Source of the DNA: Pseudonocardia sp. TRM90224
GTDB lineage: Bacteria > Actinomycetota > Actinomycetes > Mycobacteriales > Pseudonocardiaceae
DNA: 64,000 bases
Assembly: GCF_021245725.1 (NCBI RefSeq)
Contig: NZ_JAJGSX010000020.1
Span: 111,147 to 175,146 of the forward strand
Direction of reading: 5' to 3'
Within the stretch, counting starts at the first letter, position 1, and the number at the start of each line of letters is the position of its first letter. This document shows, in pieces, positions 1 to 8,066 of the stretch. Position numbers and translations under genes: made by a program. The notes below the pieces were generated by a model. The model was not told the origin of the DNA. It worked only from the letters and a program-made list of their open reading frames with translations, and ran no database searches.

Positions 1-227
1 GCTGCGACCACCTGCTGGCGGCCACCGCGCCGCCACGTGCCACGGCTGATCAGGACAGCGCTGCCGGCGGCACTCATCGCCTCGACGTCGCCGGCCAGGC
101 GCGACCACTCGTCGCCGCCTTCCGGGCCGATCTCCAGCGCCGCACCCGCCGGCGCCGAGCGCTTGATCAGCGCGTATCCGACGTCCGCGCACCAGTCGTG
201 CGCCCACGGCGGGACGGGGGTCTCCAT
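1..227 (-). CDS. Partial hypothetical protein, 5' end only
   Basis: An open frame runs from an ATG at 227 to the left edge of the window without a stop, giving about 75 residues. The N-terminus reads METPVPPWAHDWCADVGYAL and continues with a glycine/alanine-rich stretch and a basic patch (RGTWRRGGRQQ). In-frame GTG codons a few residues upstream are alternative starts. I do not recognise the family. Codon use fits a real actinobacterial gene, and it is divergent from the aldehyde dehydrogenase at 527. The 299 bases between the two genes hold no convincing gene. Confidence 0.45.
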   Translation of the reverse strand, partial: METPVPPWAHDWCADVGYALIKRSAPAGAALEIGPEGGDEWSRLAGDVEAMSAAGSAVLISRGTWRRGGRQQVVA

Positions 228-526
228 CCTGCCGATCACCACGAGCCGAGAGCTGGTTGCGCTCGTCGTCACCGGTCGCGACGCGAGCGCTGCCCTGCCG
301 GAGGCCATTCGTCCCACCCTTCCCCGCCGATCAGGACGGCAAGACGCAAGCTTTCTCCGCTCTCGCGCTGCGGACAAGGCGTGGATGGGGTAATGAATGG
401 GTAGCGGACGGTGGCCGCCCGGCGTCGTTCGTGACCGACCGCGCACTTCAACACCCGACCGGGCTAATCGTGCTGCGACGGGCAGGTGCCGGGCGGGGAT
501 CCGGGTCGCATGCAGAAGGTGCGAGC

Positions 527-1912
527 ATGGCGTCCGTGCACGAGCAGCAGCCTGAAGCAGAGATCCTCAACCCGGCCACCGGGGCGGTGTTGCAGCACCT
601 GCCCATGGCCGGTGCCGCGGAGGTCGACGAGGCCGTCCGGCGGGCCCGCGCGGCGCAGCCGGAGTGGGCGAAGATGCCGCTGCGCGAGCGCGCCGGCGTC
701 CTGTTCCGGCTCGCCGCGCTGATCGAGGAGCGCGTCGACGAGCTCGCCCTGCTGGAGACCCGCAACGTCGGCAAGCCGCTCGGCGACGCCCGCGGCGAGG
801 TCGGCATGGCGGCCGAGACGTTCCGCTACTACGCGGGTGCCGTCGACAAGCACTTCGGCGAGTCCATCCCGGTCGACGGCGGCATCGACATCACCTTCCG
901 CGAGCCGCTCGGTGTCGTCGGTGTGATCGTGCCGTGGAACTTCCCCTTCGCGATCACCGCGTGGAACGTCGCGCCGGCGCTCGCCGCCGGCAACGCCGTC
1001 GTCGTCAAGCCCTCCGAGCTGACCCCGCTCACCGCTTTGGAGCTGCCCGCGCTCGCGGCGCAGGCCGGGCTGCCCGACGGGGTGCTGCAGGTCGTGGTCG
1101 GGACCGGCGCGGTCGCCGGCGCCCGCTTGGTGGAGCACGAGCACCTCGCGAAGATCGCGTTCACCGGCTCGACCGCGGTCGGCAAGGGGATCATGGCGGC
1201 CGCGGCGCCGACGCTGAAGCGGCTCACCCTGGAGCTGGGCGGGAAGGCCGCGAACATCGTCTTCGCCGACGCCGACATCCAGGCGGCCGCGACGTCCGCG
1301 GTGCCGGCGGCGTACGGGAACTCCGGGCAGGACTGCTGCTCGCGCGCCCGCATCCTCGTCCAGCGCGGGGTGCTGGAGGAGTTCACCGAGGCGTTCACGA
1401 AGGCGCTCGGCGACTGGACCGTCGGTGACCCCGAAGACCTCGCCACCGACATGGGCCCGCTGGTCAGCGAGCAGCACCGGGCGCGGGTCGCGGCGTTCCT
1501 CGACGACACCCCCGAGCCGATCTACCGCGGGACCGTCCCCGACGGCGACGGATTCTGGTTCCCCCCGACCGTGCTCGCCTTGCCGACACCCGACGCGCGG
1601 GTCGCCCGCGAGGAGGTCTTCGGCCCGGTCGTCGCGGTGATCCCGTTCGACGACGAGGCCGACGCGGTCACCATCGCGAACGACTCGCCGTACGGGCTGT
1701 CCGGCTCGATCTGGACCGTCGACGGGAGCCGTGCGCTGCGGATGGCCCGCGCCGTGCAGGCCGGGGGGCTCTCGGTGAACTCGAACTCCTCGGTGCGCGT
1801 GTCGACGCCGTTCGGCGGGGTCAAGCAGTCGGGCATCGGGCGGGAGCTGGGCATGCATGCCCTCGACGCCTACACCGACGTCAAGAACGTCTTCATCAGC
1901 ACCACGAGCTGA
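527..1912 (+). CDS. NAD(P)+-dependent aldehyde dehydrogenase
   Basis: Oxidises an aldehyde to the acid with NAD(P)+ in the cytoplasm. The 461-residue protein has the family length and signatures: the cofactor-binding PWNFP (136-140), VVVKPSE (158-164), FTGST (212-216), the general-base glutamate in LELGGK (E236), and the nucleophile in GNSGQDC (C270), followed by EEVFGPV and a C-terminal PFGG(V)KQSG(I)GRE. It most resembles betaine-aldehyde or aminobutyraldehyde dehydrogenases, but the substrate cannot be set. The ATG at 527 is chosen because AGAAGG lies just upstream and homology begins there; the frame stays open further 5' without coding sense. It is a single gene, closed downstream by a family B palindrome. 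Confidence 0.9.
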   Translation: MASVHEQQPEAEILNPATGAVLQHLPMAGAAEVDEAVRRARAAQPEWAKMPLRERAGVLFRLAALIEERVDELALLETRNVGKPLGDARGEVGMAAETFRYYAGAVDKHFGESIPVDGGIDITFREPLGVVGVIVPWNFPFAITAWNVAPALAAGNAVVVKPSELTPLTALELPALAAQAGLPDGVLQVVVGTGAVAGARLVEHEHLAKIAFTGSTAVGKGIMAAAAPTLKRLTLELGGKAANIVFADADIQAAATSAVPAAYGNSGQDCCSRARILVQRGVLEEFTEAFTKALGDWTVGDPEDLATDMGPLVSEQHRARVAAFLDDTPEPIYRGTVPDGDGFWFPPTVLALPTPDARVAREEVFGPVVAVIPFDDEADAVTIANDSPYGLSGSIWTVDGSRALRMARAVQAGGLSVNSNSSVRVSTPFGGVKQSGIGRELGMHALDAYTDVKNVFISTTS

Positions 1913-1914
1913 CG

Positions 1915-1984
1915 AAGTTCCCCACCGTTTTGCCAACTTGCACACCCTGCAGGGCGTGCAGGTTGGCAAAACGGTGGGGAAGTT
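1915..1984. repeat. Family B intergenic palindrome, copy 1
   Basis: An inverted repeat of about 70 bp lies between convergent genes. The arms carry CCCCACCGTTTTGCCAAC and its complement, followed by TTGCAC / GTGCAG, around a small CCCTGCAGGG centre. Only a few positions in the arms mismatch. There is no T-tract. It may act as a bidirectional terminator, but its outer core recurs at 11673 and 25044, so it is also a dispersed repeat. Confidence 0.9.
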
Positions 1985-1988
1985 GGGG

Positions 1989-3593
1989 TCACTTCTGCTG
2001 GCCAGAGGTCGCGGCCGAGTCCGAGTCGGCCCCGGATCCCGACTCGGACCCGGTCGCTGACTCCGGCTGCGACGCCGACTCGGAGCCGGACTGCGGCGAC
2101 TCCGACTCCGACGACTCAGGCTGGGACTCGGACTCGGGTTCGGCCTTGGTGTCCTCGGTGGTCGTGCTCTGGTCGTTCGAGGTGGTGTCGGTGCGGTCCT
2201 GCTGCTGGTCGTCCTCGCGGCTCTTGCCGCCGCCGAGCAGGCCGCCGACGGCGTCGGTCGCGCCGCCGAGCACGTCGGAGACCGGTTCGGTGACGGCGTC
2301 GCCGACCTCGTCGAGCGGCACCTCGACGGCCGGCAGCTTGACGTCGGGCAGCGGGAGCTCCGCGGCGCCGAGCTTGACGTCCGGGGTGACCAGCTCGGTC
2401 TCGGAGACCGTCACCGCCGGCAGGTCGACGTCGAGCGGCTCCTTCGCCGAGAGCGATATGCCGCCTTCGGAGAGGGCGACGTCGGGCAGGGTCGCCGTCG
2501 TGCCGGAGACCTGGGCCGGGCCGACCCGCGCGGGGGAGATACCGACGTCGGGGGTGCCGACCTCCGCGGTCGACGTCGTGACGGCGACCTCCTTCTCGGC
2601 GAGCGCCACCGTGACCGTCGGCGCCTTCACCTCGGCCTCCGTGGCCACGACCGACGGCGTGGCGACGGGCCCGAGGACGGGGACGTTCGGGACCGTCACA
2701 CCCGGCACGACAACGGGCGGCGTGCTGATCGACGGGCCGGGGACGACCACGCCGGGCGGACCTCCGGGCTCTCCAGGACCGGGACCGCCGGGCCCACCCG
2801 GCGCACCCGGCGCACCCGACTGTCCCGGTTGACCTGGTTGACCTGGCTGCCCGGGGCCACCGGTGCCGGGCGGGCCCGATCCGGGCGGTGTGGATCCCGG
2901 TGGTGTCGTCCCTGGTGTCGATCCGGGAGGTGTTGATCCTGGCGGGGGCGTACCCGGCTGGGCCGCCGGCGGCGGGGTCCCCGGCGTGACGGCGGGCGGG
3001 GGCGCGCTCGCGCCGCCGAGAACCGCCGGTGGCGTGAAGAACCCGGCCCCCGCGGCGCCCGACGGCAGGCCGGCCGGGCCGATCGCCGCCGATGCAGCCG
3101 CGAAGCCCACCGGCTGCAGCACGACGGTGGCCGGGTCGACGAAGGCGAGCCCGAGCTCCCCGTCGTCCTGCCCGGCCCTGCTCAGGTTCCCCTTCGGTGT
3201 GCCGCCGCCGACGATGATCCCGTGCGCGCCCGCCTCGGCGTCGGCGTGCGGGAGGCTCGAATCGTGGATCATCGACGGCCCGAAGACCGCGCCGATCGCG
3301 AACAGGGCGCAGGCCGCCGTCGAGGCCTTGCGGACGCTGTGTCGGGGCGGCGGCGGGGCCGGTCGCAGCATGGGCATCAGCGGTGGCAGCGCACGATGCT
3401 TGCGGGGCTTCAACCGGCCGGCGGCGGCGTGCGGCCCACGACCTTCCCGGCGCAGGATCGCCGCGACCGACACCGCGACCTCGTTCTCCACGAGCTCGGA
3501 GACCTCGGGGGGCAGCTCCGCGCTGCGCGCGAGGAGGATCGCGACCGGGACGGGGTTCGAGGAGCCATGACGGCGGGACGGCGGCGGGTACAC
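1989..3593 (-). CDS. Membrane-anchored collagen-like, acidic-tailed surface protein
   Basis: Encodes 534 residues, of a family I cannot name. In order: a cytoplasmic-looking basic N-terminal part (1-88), one membrane helix (about 91-106), a Pro/Thr/Gly-rich stretch (195-245), a collagen-like Gly-X-Y run (about 245-281, GQPGQPGQPGQ type), a Val/Pro/Thr-rich region (285-450) with recurring P[DT]V-type units, and an acidic Ser/Glu/Asp tail (470-534). There is no LPXTG sorting signal. The GTG start at 3593 has GGAAAGG 7 bases upstream. Antisense frames are open because of composition. It probably projects from the membrane through the cell wall (inference). The Gly-X-Y block and tail are low complexity and prone to length change. 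Confidence 0.75.
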   Translation of the reverse strand: MYPPPSRRHGSSNPVPVAILLARSAELPPEVSELVENEVAVSVAAILRREGRGPHAAAGRLKPRKHRALPPLMPMLRPAPPPPRHSVRKASTAACALFAIGAVFGPSMIHDSSLPHADAEAGAHGIIVGGGTPKGNLSRAGQDDGELGLAFVDPATVVLQPVGFAAASAAIGPAGLPSGAAGAGFFTPPAVLGGASAPPPAVTPGTPPPAAQPGTPPPGSTPPGSTPGTTPPGSTPPGSGPPGTGGPGQPGQPGQPGQSGAPGAPGGPGGPGPGEPGGPPGVVVPGPSISTPPVVVPGVTVPNVPVLGPVATPSVVATEAEVKAPTVTVALAEKEVAVTTSTAEVGTPDVGISPARVGPAQVSGTTATLPDVALSEGGISLSAKEPLDVDLPAVTVSETELVTPDVKLGAAELPLPDVKLPAVEVPLDEVGDAVTEPVSDVLGGATDAVGGLLGGGKSREDDQQQDRTDTTSNDQSTTTEDTKAEPESESQPESSESESPQSGSESASQPESATGSESGSGADSDSAATSGQQK

Positions 3594-3825
3594 GGTCGGA
3601 CCTTTCCGGCGACGAGCGTCGCAAGAGGGGTGCTGCTCTCGGGGGACACCGATTCCTACGCCCGCGGAAACCCGGCCGCCATAGGCCGTTCGGTATGCGC
3701 CGATGCCGTTCCTGACGTTCCTGGAATACCACTCGACGTGCCCGCTCGACCGCTCACCGTCACAAGGGTCCTGCGGTGCGCCGTTGGCCGGCGGTCCACC
3801 GCCCGATCGGCCTACGCGTTCGAGT

Positions 3826-3858
3826 GCAGCGCGTGGTGACGCAGGGCTACCGCGCTGC
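3826..3858 (-). terminator. Possible terminator of the PadR gene
   Basis: An 8-bp perfect inverted repeat (GCAGCGCG / CGCGCTGC) with a 17-base loop lies 15 bases beyond the PadR stop codon. There is no T-run. The rest of 3594-3872 shows no gene. Confidence 0.3.
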
Positions 3859-3872
3859 TACCCCGTGCACGC

Positions 3873-4478
3873 TCAATCGCCGAGCGGCACGTCGGCCGCG
3901 CCATCGGTCCCGTAACCGGTGCTGTCAACGCCCGGACCTGCGGTTGAGGGCGCCGCACCGCCCTCGCGCTCGACCTCTTCCCAGAACGCCACCACCGTGC
4001 GCTCGAACCGCAGCCCCAGCTCGAGCGTCGAGGCAGGCGGTGATCCCGGTTCGAGCCCGGCTGTGGTGCGCAGCGCCTCGAACGTGGCGAGCCGTTCGCG
4101 GTGCGCCGCGACCTGCTCGGCCGCGAGCCTGCGCACGGCATCGGCCTGATCGTCGTCGTGGAAGAACAGGCGCAGCAGCCCGTCGTCGCGGATCTCGGTG
4201 GGTCCGGACGACGGGCTGATGAGCCATTGCCGAAATGCCGCCCGTCCAGCCTTCGTGATCGACAGGAGCCGGCGCCGCCGCCCGGCCTCCTCACGCTGCT
4301 CGACGACCAGCCCGTTGCGGACGAGCCGCGCCGCCTCCGCGTAGAGCTGCGAGCGGGGAAAGACCCAGAAGTTGCCGATGCTCTGCCGGATGGTGCTGTC
4401 GAGCTTGTAGGGCGTGGACGGGCCGTACCGGTCGAGCAGGCCGAGCACGACGTACGAGCTGGCGGAGAGCGTCGGCAT
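3873..4478 (-). CDS. PadR-family transcriptional regulator
   Basis: A 201-residue DNA-binding repressor. The N-terminal winged helix shows the PadR pattern (SASSYVVLGLLDRYGPSTPY, IGNFWVFPRSQLYAEAARLVRNGLV), followed by a charged, partly coiled C-terminal dimerisation region (about 95-180, PadR C-terminal type) and an acidic, disordered tail. The ATG at 4478 is preferred over the longer frame because AGGGG lies upstream and the PadR fold begins here. It is divergent from the carotenoid oxygenase, with a 21-bp palindrome between them, so it probably represses that gene and itself; the effector is unknown. Confidence 0.88.
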   Translation of the reverse strand: MPTLSASSYVVLGLLDRYGPSTPYKLDSTIRQSIGNFWVFPRSQLYAEAARLVRNGLVVEQREEAGRRRRLLSITKAGRAAFRQWLISPSSGPTEIRDDGLLRLFFHDDDQADAVRRLAAEQVAAHRERLATFEALRTTAGLEPGSPPASTLELGLRFERTVVAFWEEVEREGGAAPSTAGPGVDSTGYGTDGAADVPLGD

Positions 4479-4545
4479 CGGCAACCCCTGGTCTGGACGG
4501 TCTGAACCTCGCCGTTGCGGGCGAGCAGCGGTTGCGGGCACCGTC

Positions 4546-4566
4546 AACGGTACAAGTTGCACCGTT
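4546..4566. promoter_or_regulatory. Candidate PadR operator
   Basis: A 21-bp near-perfect palindrome, AACGGT-aCAAgTTGc-ACCGTT, lies 25 bases before the oxygenase start and 68 bases before the PadR start. An overlapping ACCGT-CA-ACGGT repeat (4540-4551) shares one half-site. Confidence 0.6.
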
Positions 4567-4590
4567 CAATCTGACGTTGGGAGCCGTCCG

Positions 4591-5961
4591 GTGACCGCCA
4601 CCGCTGCCCGCAACCCGTACTTCCGCGAGAACTTCCTTCCCGTTAACGACGAGGTCAGCGCCGTCGACCTGCCCGTGACCGGTGAACTGCCGCGTGAGCT
4701 TTCCGGCCGGTACCTGCGCATCGGCCCGAATCCGGTCGGCAACGTCGACGCCGCGAGCCACCACTGGTTCATGGGCGAGGGCATGGTGCACGGCGTTCGA
4801 CTGCGTGATGGCCGCGCCGAGTGGTACCGCAACCGGTTCGTGCGCGGCGACTCCGGCGAGTCGCCCAACACCAATGTCCTCGCTCACGCGGGCCGCATCA
4901 TGGCGCTCGTCGAGGCCGGCGGGCTGCCGGTGACGATCGCCCCGGATCTGAACAAGATGGCGACGTGGGACTGCGACGGCCTGCTGAAGAGCGGCTACGC
5001 GGCCCATCCCAAGATCGACCCGATCACCGGTGAGCTGCACGCGATCACCTACAACGTGCTGTCCCCGTCGCTGCGCTACGTCGTGCTCGACGCGACGGGC
5101 GCGGCGAAGCACGTCACCGACATCGCGGCGCCGGGCAGGCCGATGGTGCACGACATGGCGTTGACGCAGAGCCGGGTCGTGGTGCTCGACCTCCCGGTCA
5201 CGGTCTCCATGGACATGATGAGCAGCTGGGCAGCGGCCGGCAGCGTGGGCTACCCGCCGCTGCCGATGCGGTGGGACGACGCCCACACCTCGCGGATCGG
5301 CTTGCTGCCGCGCGGCGCGACGGGCGACGCGGTGCGCTGGTTCGAGGCGCCGCGCTGCTACGTCTTCCACGTCCTCAACGGCTTCGACAACCCCGACGGC
5401 TCCGTCACCGTCGACGTCGTCCGCTACGACTCGGTCTTCCGCGACGAGCTGCGCGGCCCGAGCGACTCGCTGCCGGTGCTCGCCCGCTGGACGGTCGACC
5501 CCGCCCGCGGCACCGTCACCGAGCAGATCGTCTCCGATCGCAGCGTCGAGTTCCCGCGCGTCGGCCCCGCGCTGGTCGGGCAGCCGCACCGGTACGGATG
5601 GTTCGCCGGCGTCGGGGCCGACGGGCTCGTGCTCTCCGACGACGTCGACCGGTCGTCCGACAGCGGGTTCGAGACCGGACCGCTGGTGAAGATCGACACT
5701 GCGACGGGCGGGACGGAGCTGCACCACTACGGGCCGGGCCGGGTCACGATGGAGCCCGCGTTCGTCGCGCGGCCGGGTGCCACCGGGGAGGACGACGGAT
5801 GGATCCTCTCGGTCGTGCACGACGCCACCACCGACCGCGGCGAGCTGGTCGTGCTCGACGCGGGCGACATCACCGCGGCCCCCGTCGCGCGGGTGCACCT
5901 TCCACGTCGGGTGCCGTTCGGCTTCCACGGGAACTGGATCAGCGACGACGAGCTCACCTGA
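4591..5961 (+). CDS. Carotenoid/apocarotenoid cleavage oxygenase
   Basis: A non-haem Fe(II) dioxygenase of the retinal pigment epithelial membrane protein family (RPE65/CCD), which cleaves a polyene double bond with O2. The 456 residues contain the opening NPYFRENFLPV and YLRIGPNP motifs and four iron-ligand histidines at about H139 (AAHPKIDP), H187 (MVHDMALT), H260 (VFHVLNGFDN) and H446 (FHGNW). It lacks a transit peptide and is likely cytoplasmic. The GTG at 4591 has GGGAG upstream; earlier in-frame codons would run through the operator. No other carotenoid genes are nearby, so the substrate could be an apocarotenoid, a stilbene or a lignin-type phenylpropanoid. Confidence 0.9.
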   Translation: MTATAARNPYFRENFLPVNDEVSAVDLPVTGELPRELSGRYLRIGPNPVGNVDAASHHWFMGEGMVHGVRLRDGRAEWYRNRFVRGDSGESPNTNVLAHAGRIMALVEAGGLPVTIAPDLNKMATWDCDGLLKSGYAAHPKIDPITGELHAITYNVLSPSLRYVVLDATGAAKHVTDIAAPGRPMVHDMALTQSRVVVLDLPVTVSMDMMSSWAAAGSVGYPPLPMRWDDAHTSRIGLLPRGATGDAVRWFEAPRCYVFHVLNGFDNPDGSVTVDVVRYDSVFRDELRGPSDSLPVLARWTVDPARGTVTEQIVSDRSVEFPRVGPALVGQPHRYGWFAGVGADGLVLSDDVDRSSDSGFETGPLVKIDTATGGTELHHYGPGRVTMEPAFVARPGATGEDDGWILSVVHDATTDRGELVVLDAGDITAAPVARVHLPRRVPFGFHGNWISDDELT

Positions 5962-5976
5962 GCTTTCGACCCAGAA

Positions 5977-6041
5977 CCGTCGACAACGACGATTCGGCTG
6001 TTCCGAGGCCCCGGGAACCGCCATAACGTCGTTGTCGACGG
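5977..6041. repeat. Family C intergenic palindrome, copy 1
   Basis: An inverted repeat of about 65 bp. The arms are CCGTCGACAACGACG plus an imperfect GGCTGTTCC extension, with an 8-bp centre. It lies between two co-directional genes (oxygenase and PLP enzyme) and has no T-tract. Other copies are at 32397 and 53502. Confidence 0.9.
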
Positions 6042-6066
6042 GCGCCCGTTGGGTAAGTCTGGTCCG

Positions 6067-7236
6067 GTGACCTACCACCGCGAGACCAGAGCCGTCCGGA
6101 TGCCGGCGCCGGACCACGTCGAGGGCCGCCCGGTCGGGGTGCCGATCTACCAGACCGCCAACTACGCATTCGATGATCCGACGGCGGTCGCGTCGGCCAT
6201 CGCGGGACCGGGCGGACCGTACTTCTACAGCGGCTACTCGAACCCCACCGTCGGGGTGTTCGAGAAGGCGCTGACCGACCTGGAGGGCGGCGCCGCAGCG
6301 CTGGCCACCTCGAGCGGCACGGCCGCGATGAGCGCGGTGCTGCACGCCGTGCTTCGCCCCGGCGACCACGTCGTGGCGCAGAAGGCCCTCTACGGCGGCA
6401 CCACGGCGGTGATCGGCGACCTCACGCGGAACTGGGGTGTCGAGTCCGACTTCATCACCGCCGACGACGCGGCCGAGCTCGCCGCGGTCCTGCGGCCTAC
6501 CACGAAGGTGCTGGTGCTGGAGCCGATCGCGAACCCGACGAGCTTCGTGCCCGACATCGCGGGCCTGCTGGCCGCGGCCCGCGCGGCGGGCGTCACCACC
6601 GTCGTCGACAACACGTTCGCCACGCCGATGCTCTTCCGCCCGATCGAGCACGGCGCCGACGTCGTCGTGCACTCGGCGACCAAGTACCTCGGTGGCCACC
6701 ACGACGTCGTCGGTGGGATCGCCGTCTTCGCGGACGCCGATCGCCACCGCGAGGCCTGGCAGCAGGCGCTGCGGTTCGGTTCGATCATGGACCCGTTCTC
6801 GGCGTGGCTGGTGGTGCGCGGGCTGAAGACGCTGCCGCTGCGGTTCGAACGCCAGTGCGCGAACGCGCAGTACCTCGCCGAGCGGCTCGCCGGCCACAGC
6901 GGGGTCGACGCCGTGCACTACCCCGGGTTGCCCGAGCACCCCAGCCACAAGCGGGCCACCACGCTGATCGGCGGCTACGGCGGCACGCTCGCCGTCGAGG
7001 TCGCCGGCGGCCGCGAAGGGGCGCTGCGTTTCATCGGCGGCCTGCGGCTGGTGCTCGACGCCGGCTCGCTCGGGGGCACCGAGACCGTCGCGATGCACCC
7101 CGCGACGACGTCGCACCGCAGCATGGACGACGCCGCGCTGGAGGCGGCAGGAATCGGTCAGGGAATGGTCAGAATCGCGTGCGGACTCGAGCATCCAGAG
7201 GACCTCTGGGCAGACCTCGCCGCTGCGTTGAATTGA
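6067..7236 (+). CDS. Cys/Met-metabolism PLP-dependent enzyme (gamma-synthase/lyase type)
   Basis: A fold-type I PLP enzyme of the cystathionine gamma-synthase / methionine gamma-lyase family, 389 residues. It has SSGTAAM (cofactor phosphate region, 82-88), the YGGT tyrosine (Y109), D181 in VDNTF, and the Schiff-base lysine K206 in HSATKYLGGH. An oddity is the usual YSR.xNPT segment, whose arginine contacts the PLP phosphate of the neighbouring subunit: here it reads YSGYSNPT (54-61), with glycine for arginine. Substrate (cystathionine, O-acylhomoserine or methionine) is undecided. The GTG at 6067 is chosen; a TTG 18 bases earlier would start inside the downstream edge of the palindrome. Confidence 0.85.
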   Translation: MTYHRETRAVRMPAPDHVEGRPVGVPIYQTANYAFDDPTAVASAIAGPGGPYFYSGYSNPTVGVFEKALTDLEGGAAALATSSGTAAMSAVLHAVLRPGDHVVAQKALYGGTTAVIGDLTRNWGVESDFITADDAAELAAVLRPTTKVLVLEPIANPTSFVPDIAGLLAAARAAGVTTVVDNTFATPMLFRPIEHGADVVVHSATKYLGGHHDVVGGIAVFADADRHREAWQQALRFGSIMDPFSAWLVVRGLKTLPLRFERQCANAQYLAERLAGHSGVDAVHYPGLPEHPSHKRATTLIGGYGGTLAVEVAGGREGALRFIGGLRLVLDAGSLGGTETVAMHPATTSHRSMDDAALEAAGIGQGMVRIACGLEHPEDLWADLAAALN

Positions 7237-7421
7237 TCGTCCACGAATCGATTCCGGGCAAGCTTCCATCTTGTTCGGCAGACTCTGGTCACAGAACGTT
7301 GACGGCGCTAGGCTCCGAACGTTCACCGGGCGGTCGACATCGGACCGTCGGCGGACCGGTATAGGGGGCGGGGGATCGTGGAACGTTCTATCGGCGTGGT
7401 CCGAATCTGACTCCTGGTGAG

Positions 7422-7445
7422 TATGCAGTGCCGTCACGTGGTGTG
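7422..7445 (+). other. Possible leader peptide in the 7237-7522 intergenic region
   Basis: The 286 bases before the thioredoxin-like gene hold no full gene. A 7-codon frame (MQCRHVV, stop at 7443-7445) follows GGTGAG, and an overlapping GTG frame at 7428 would give about 30 residues with a single cysteine. Either could be a leader, or neither may be translated. I see no multi-cysteine peptide that would suit the export machinery downstream. Confidence 0.2.
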
Positions 7446-7522
7446 ACGGCTCCGGCGGCGTGGGGTCGGGTACGCGAACACGCGTGGTCACGCTGCCGGT
7501 TCCATGAGGGAGGGAAATAGCT

Positions 7523-8059
7523 GTGCCGTATCTGGTAGCCGGGGTGATCCTGGTTGGTCTGCTCGTTGTGCTGGACCTGTTGCTGACCTTCGGCGTGATC
7601 CGCCGGCTGCGTGAGCACACCGAGCTGTTGTCGCAGCGGCCGTCGATGCCGGACATCATTGCCGCCCCTGGCACGACGATCAGCTCGTTTGCTGCAACCA
7701 CTGTGGAAGGTGACGTGATCGCCGACGCCGACCTGGTCGGCGGCACGATGGTCGGGTTCTTCTCGCCCGGCTGCGGCGCGTGCACGGAGCAGATGCCGGC
7801 GTTCCTGACGGCGGCGAAGTCGCACCCCGGTGGGCAGGAGCGGGTGCTCGCGGTCGTGACCGGTCGCGATGAGGACAGCGTCGAGCAGGTGCAGACGCTG
7901 TCGCCGGTGGCGCGAGTGGTGGTCGTCGAGCACGGACACGACGTCGAGAAGGCGTTCGCCGTCTCGGGCTACCCGGCGTTCGCGTTGATGGGCGACGGCG
8001 GCGCGGTCGCGGTCTCCGGTTCGCTGACGACGGTGGCCGCGGCCAGCGCAACCGCGTAG
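7523..8059 (+). CDS. Membrane-anchored TlpA/MauD-like thioredoxin-fold protein
   Basis: A 178-residue thiol:disulfide oxidoreductase. One N-terminal helix (about 4-25) anchors it, and the thioredoxin domain faces outside. The active site is SPGCGAC (C84 and C87), with the cis-proline region at SGYPAF. The GTG start at 7523 has a strong GAGGGAGG 8 bases upstream. It is followed 7 bases later by an ABC exporter and then by a MauE-like protein. The MauD/MauE pair is known from methylamine dehydrogenase maturation, where it serves disulfide formation; here no mau structural genes are present, so the client is unknown. Confidence 0.8.
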   Translation: MPYLVAGVILVGLLVVLDLLLTFGVIRRLREHTELLSQRPSMPDIIAAPGTTISSFAATTVEGDVIADADLVGGTMVGFFSPGCGACTEQMPAFLTAAKSHPGGQERVLAVVTGRDEDSVEQVQTLSPVARVVVVEHGHDVEKAFAVSGYPAFALMGDGGAVAVSGSLTTVAAASATA

Positions 8060-8066
8060 GGCACGC

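Noticed and set aside
1915..1984. Classical Rho-independent terminators for all palindromes
   Set aside because: No T-tracts follow, and several copies lie between divergent genes or inside a gene. Some may still terminate transcription.
3703..3915. Small gene on the plus strand between the collagen-like and PadR genes
   Set aside because: No ribosome site, no recognisable family, and it runs into the PadR coding end antisense.
6049..6066. TTG start for the PLP enzyme
   Set aside because: It would begin a few bases after the family C palindrome with no ribosome site; GTG 6067 fits the family start better.
7428..7520. Modified-peptide (RiPP) precursor upstream of the TlpA/ABC/MauE unit
   Set aside because: The only frame has one cysteine, a weak ribosome site and no recognisable leader or core.
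4291..7785. A very long open frame antisense to the oxygenase and PLP genes (and similar ones at 464-1969, 2116-3732, 7680-9839, 11688-14273, 14325-17939, 42961-46365)
   Set aside because: These are stop-free only because of the GC-rich composition. They are Arg/Ala/Gly-rich, have no domain motifs, and lie opposite genes with clear catalytic signatures.
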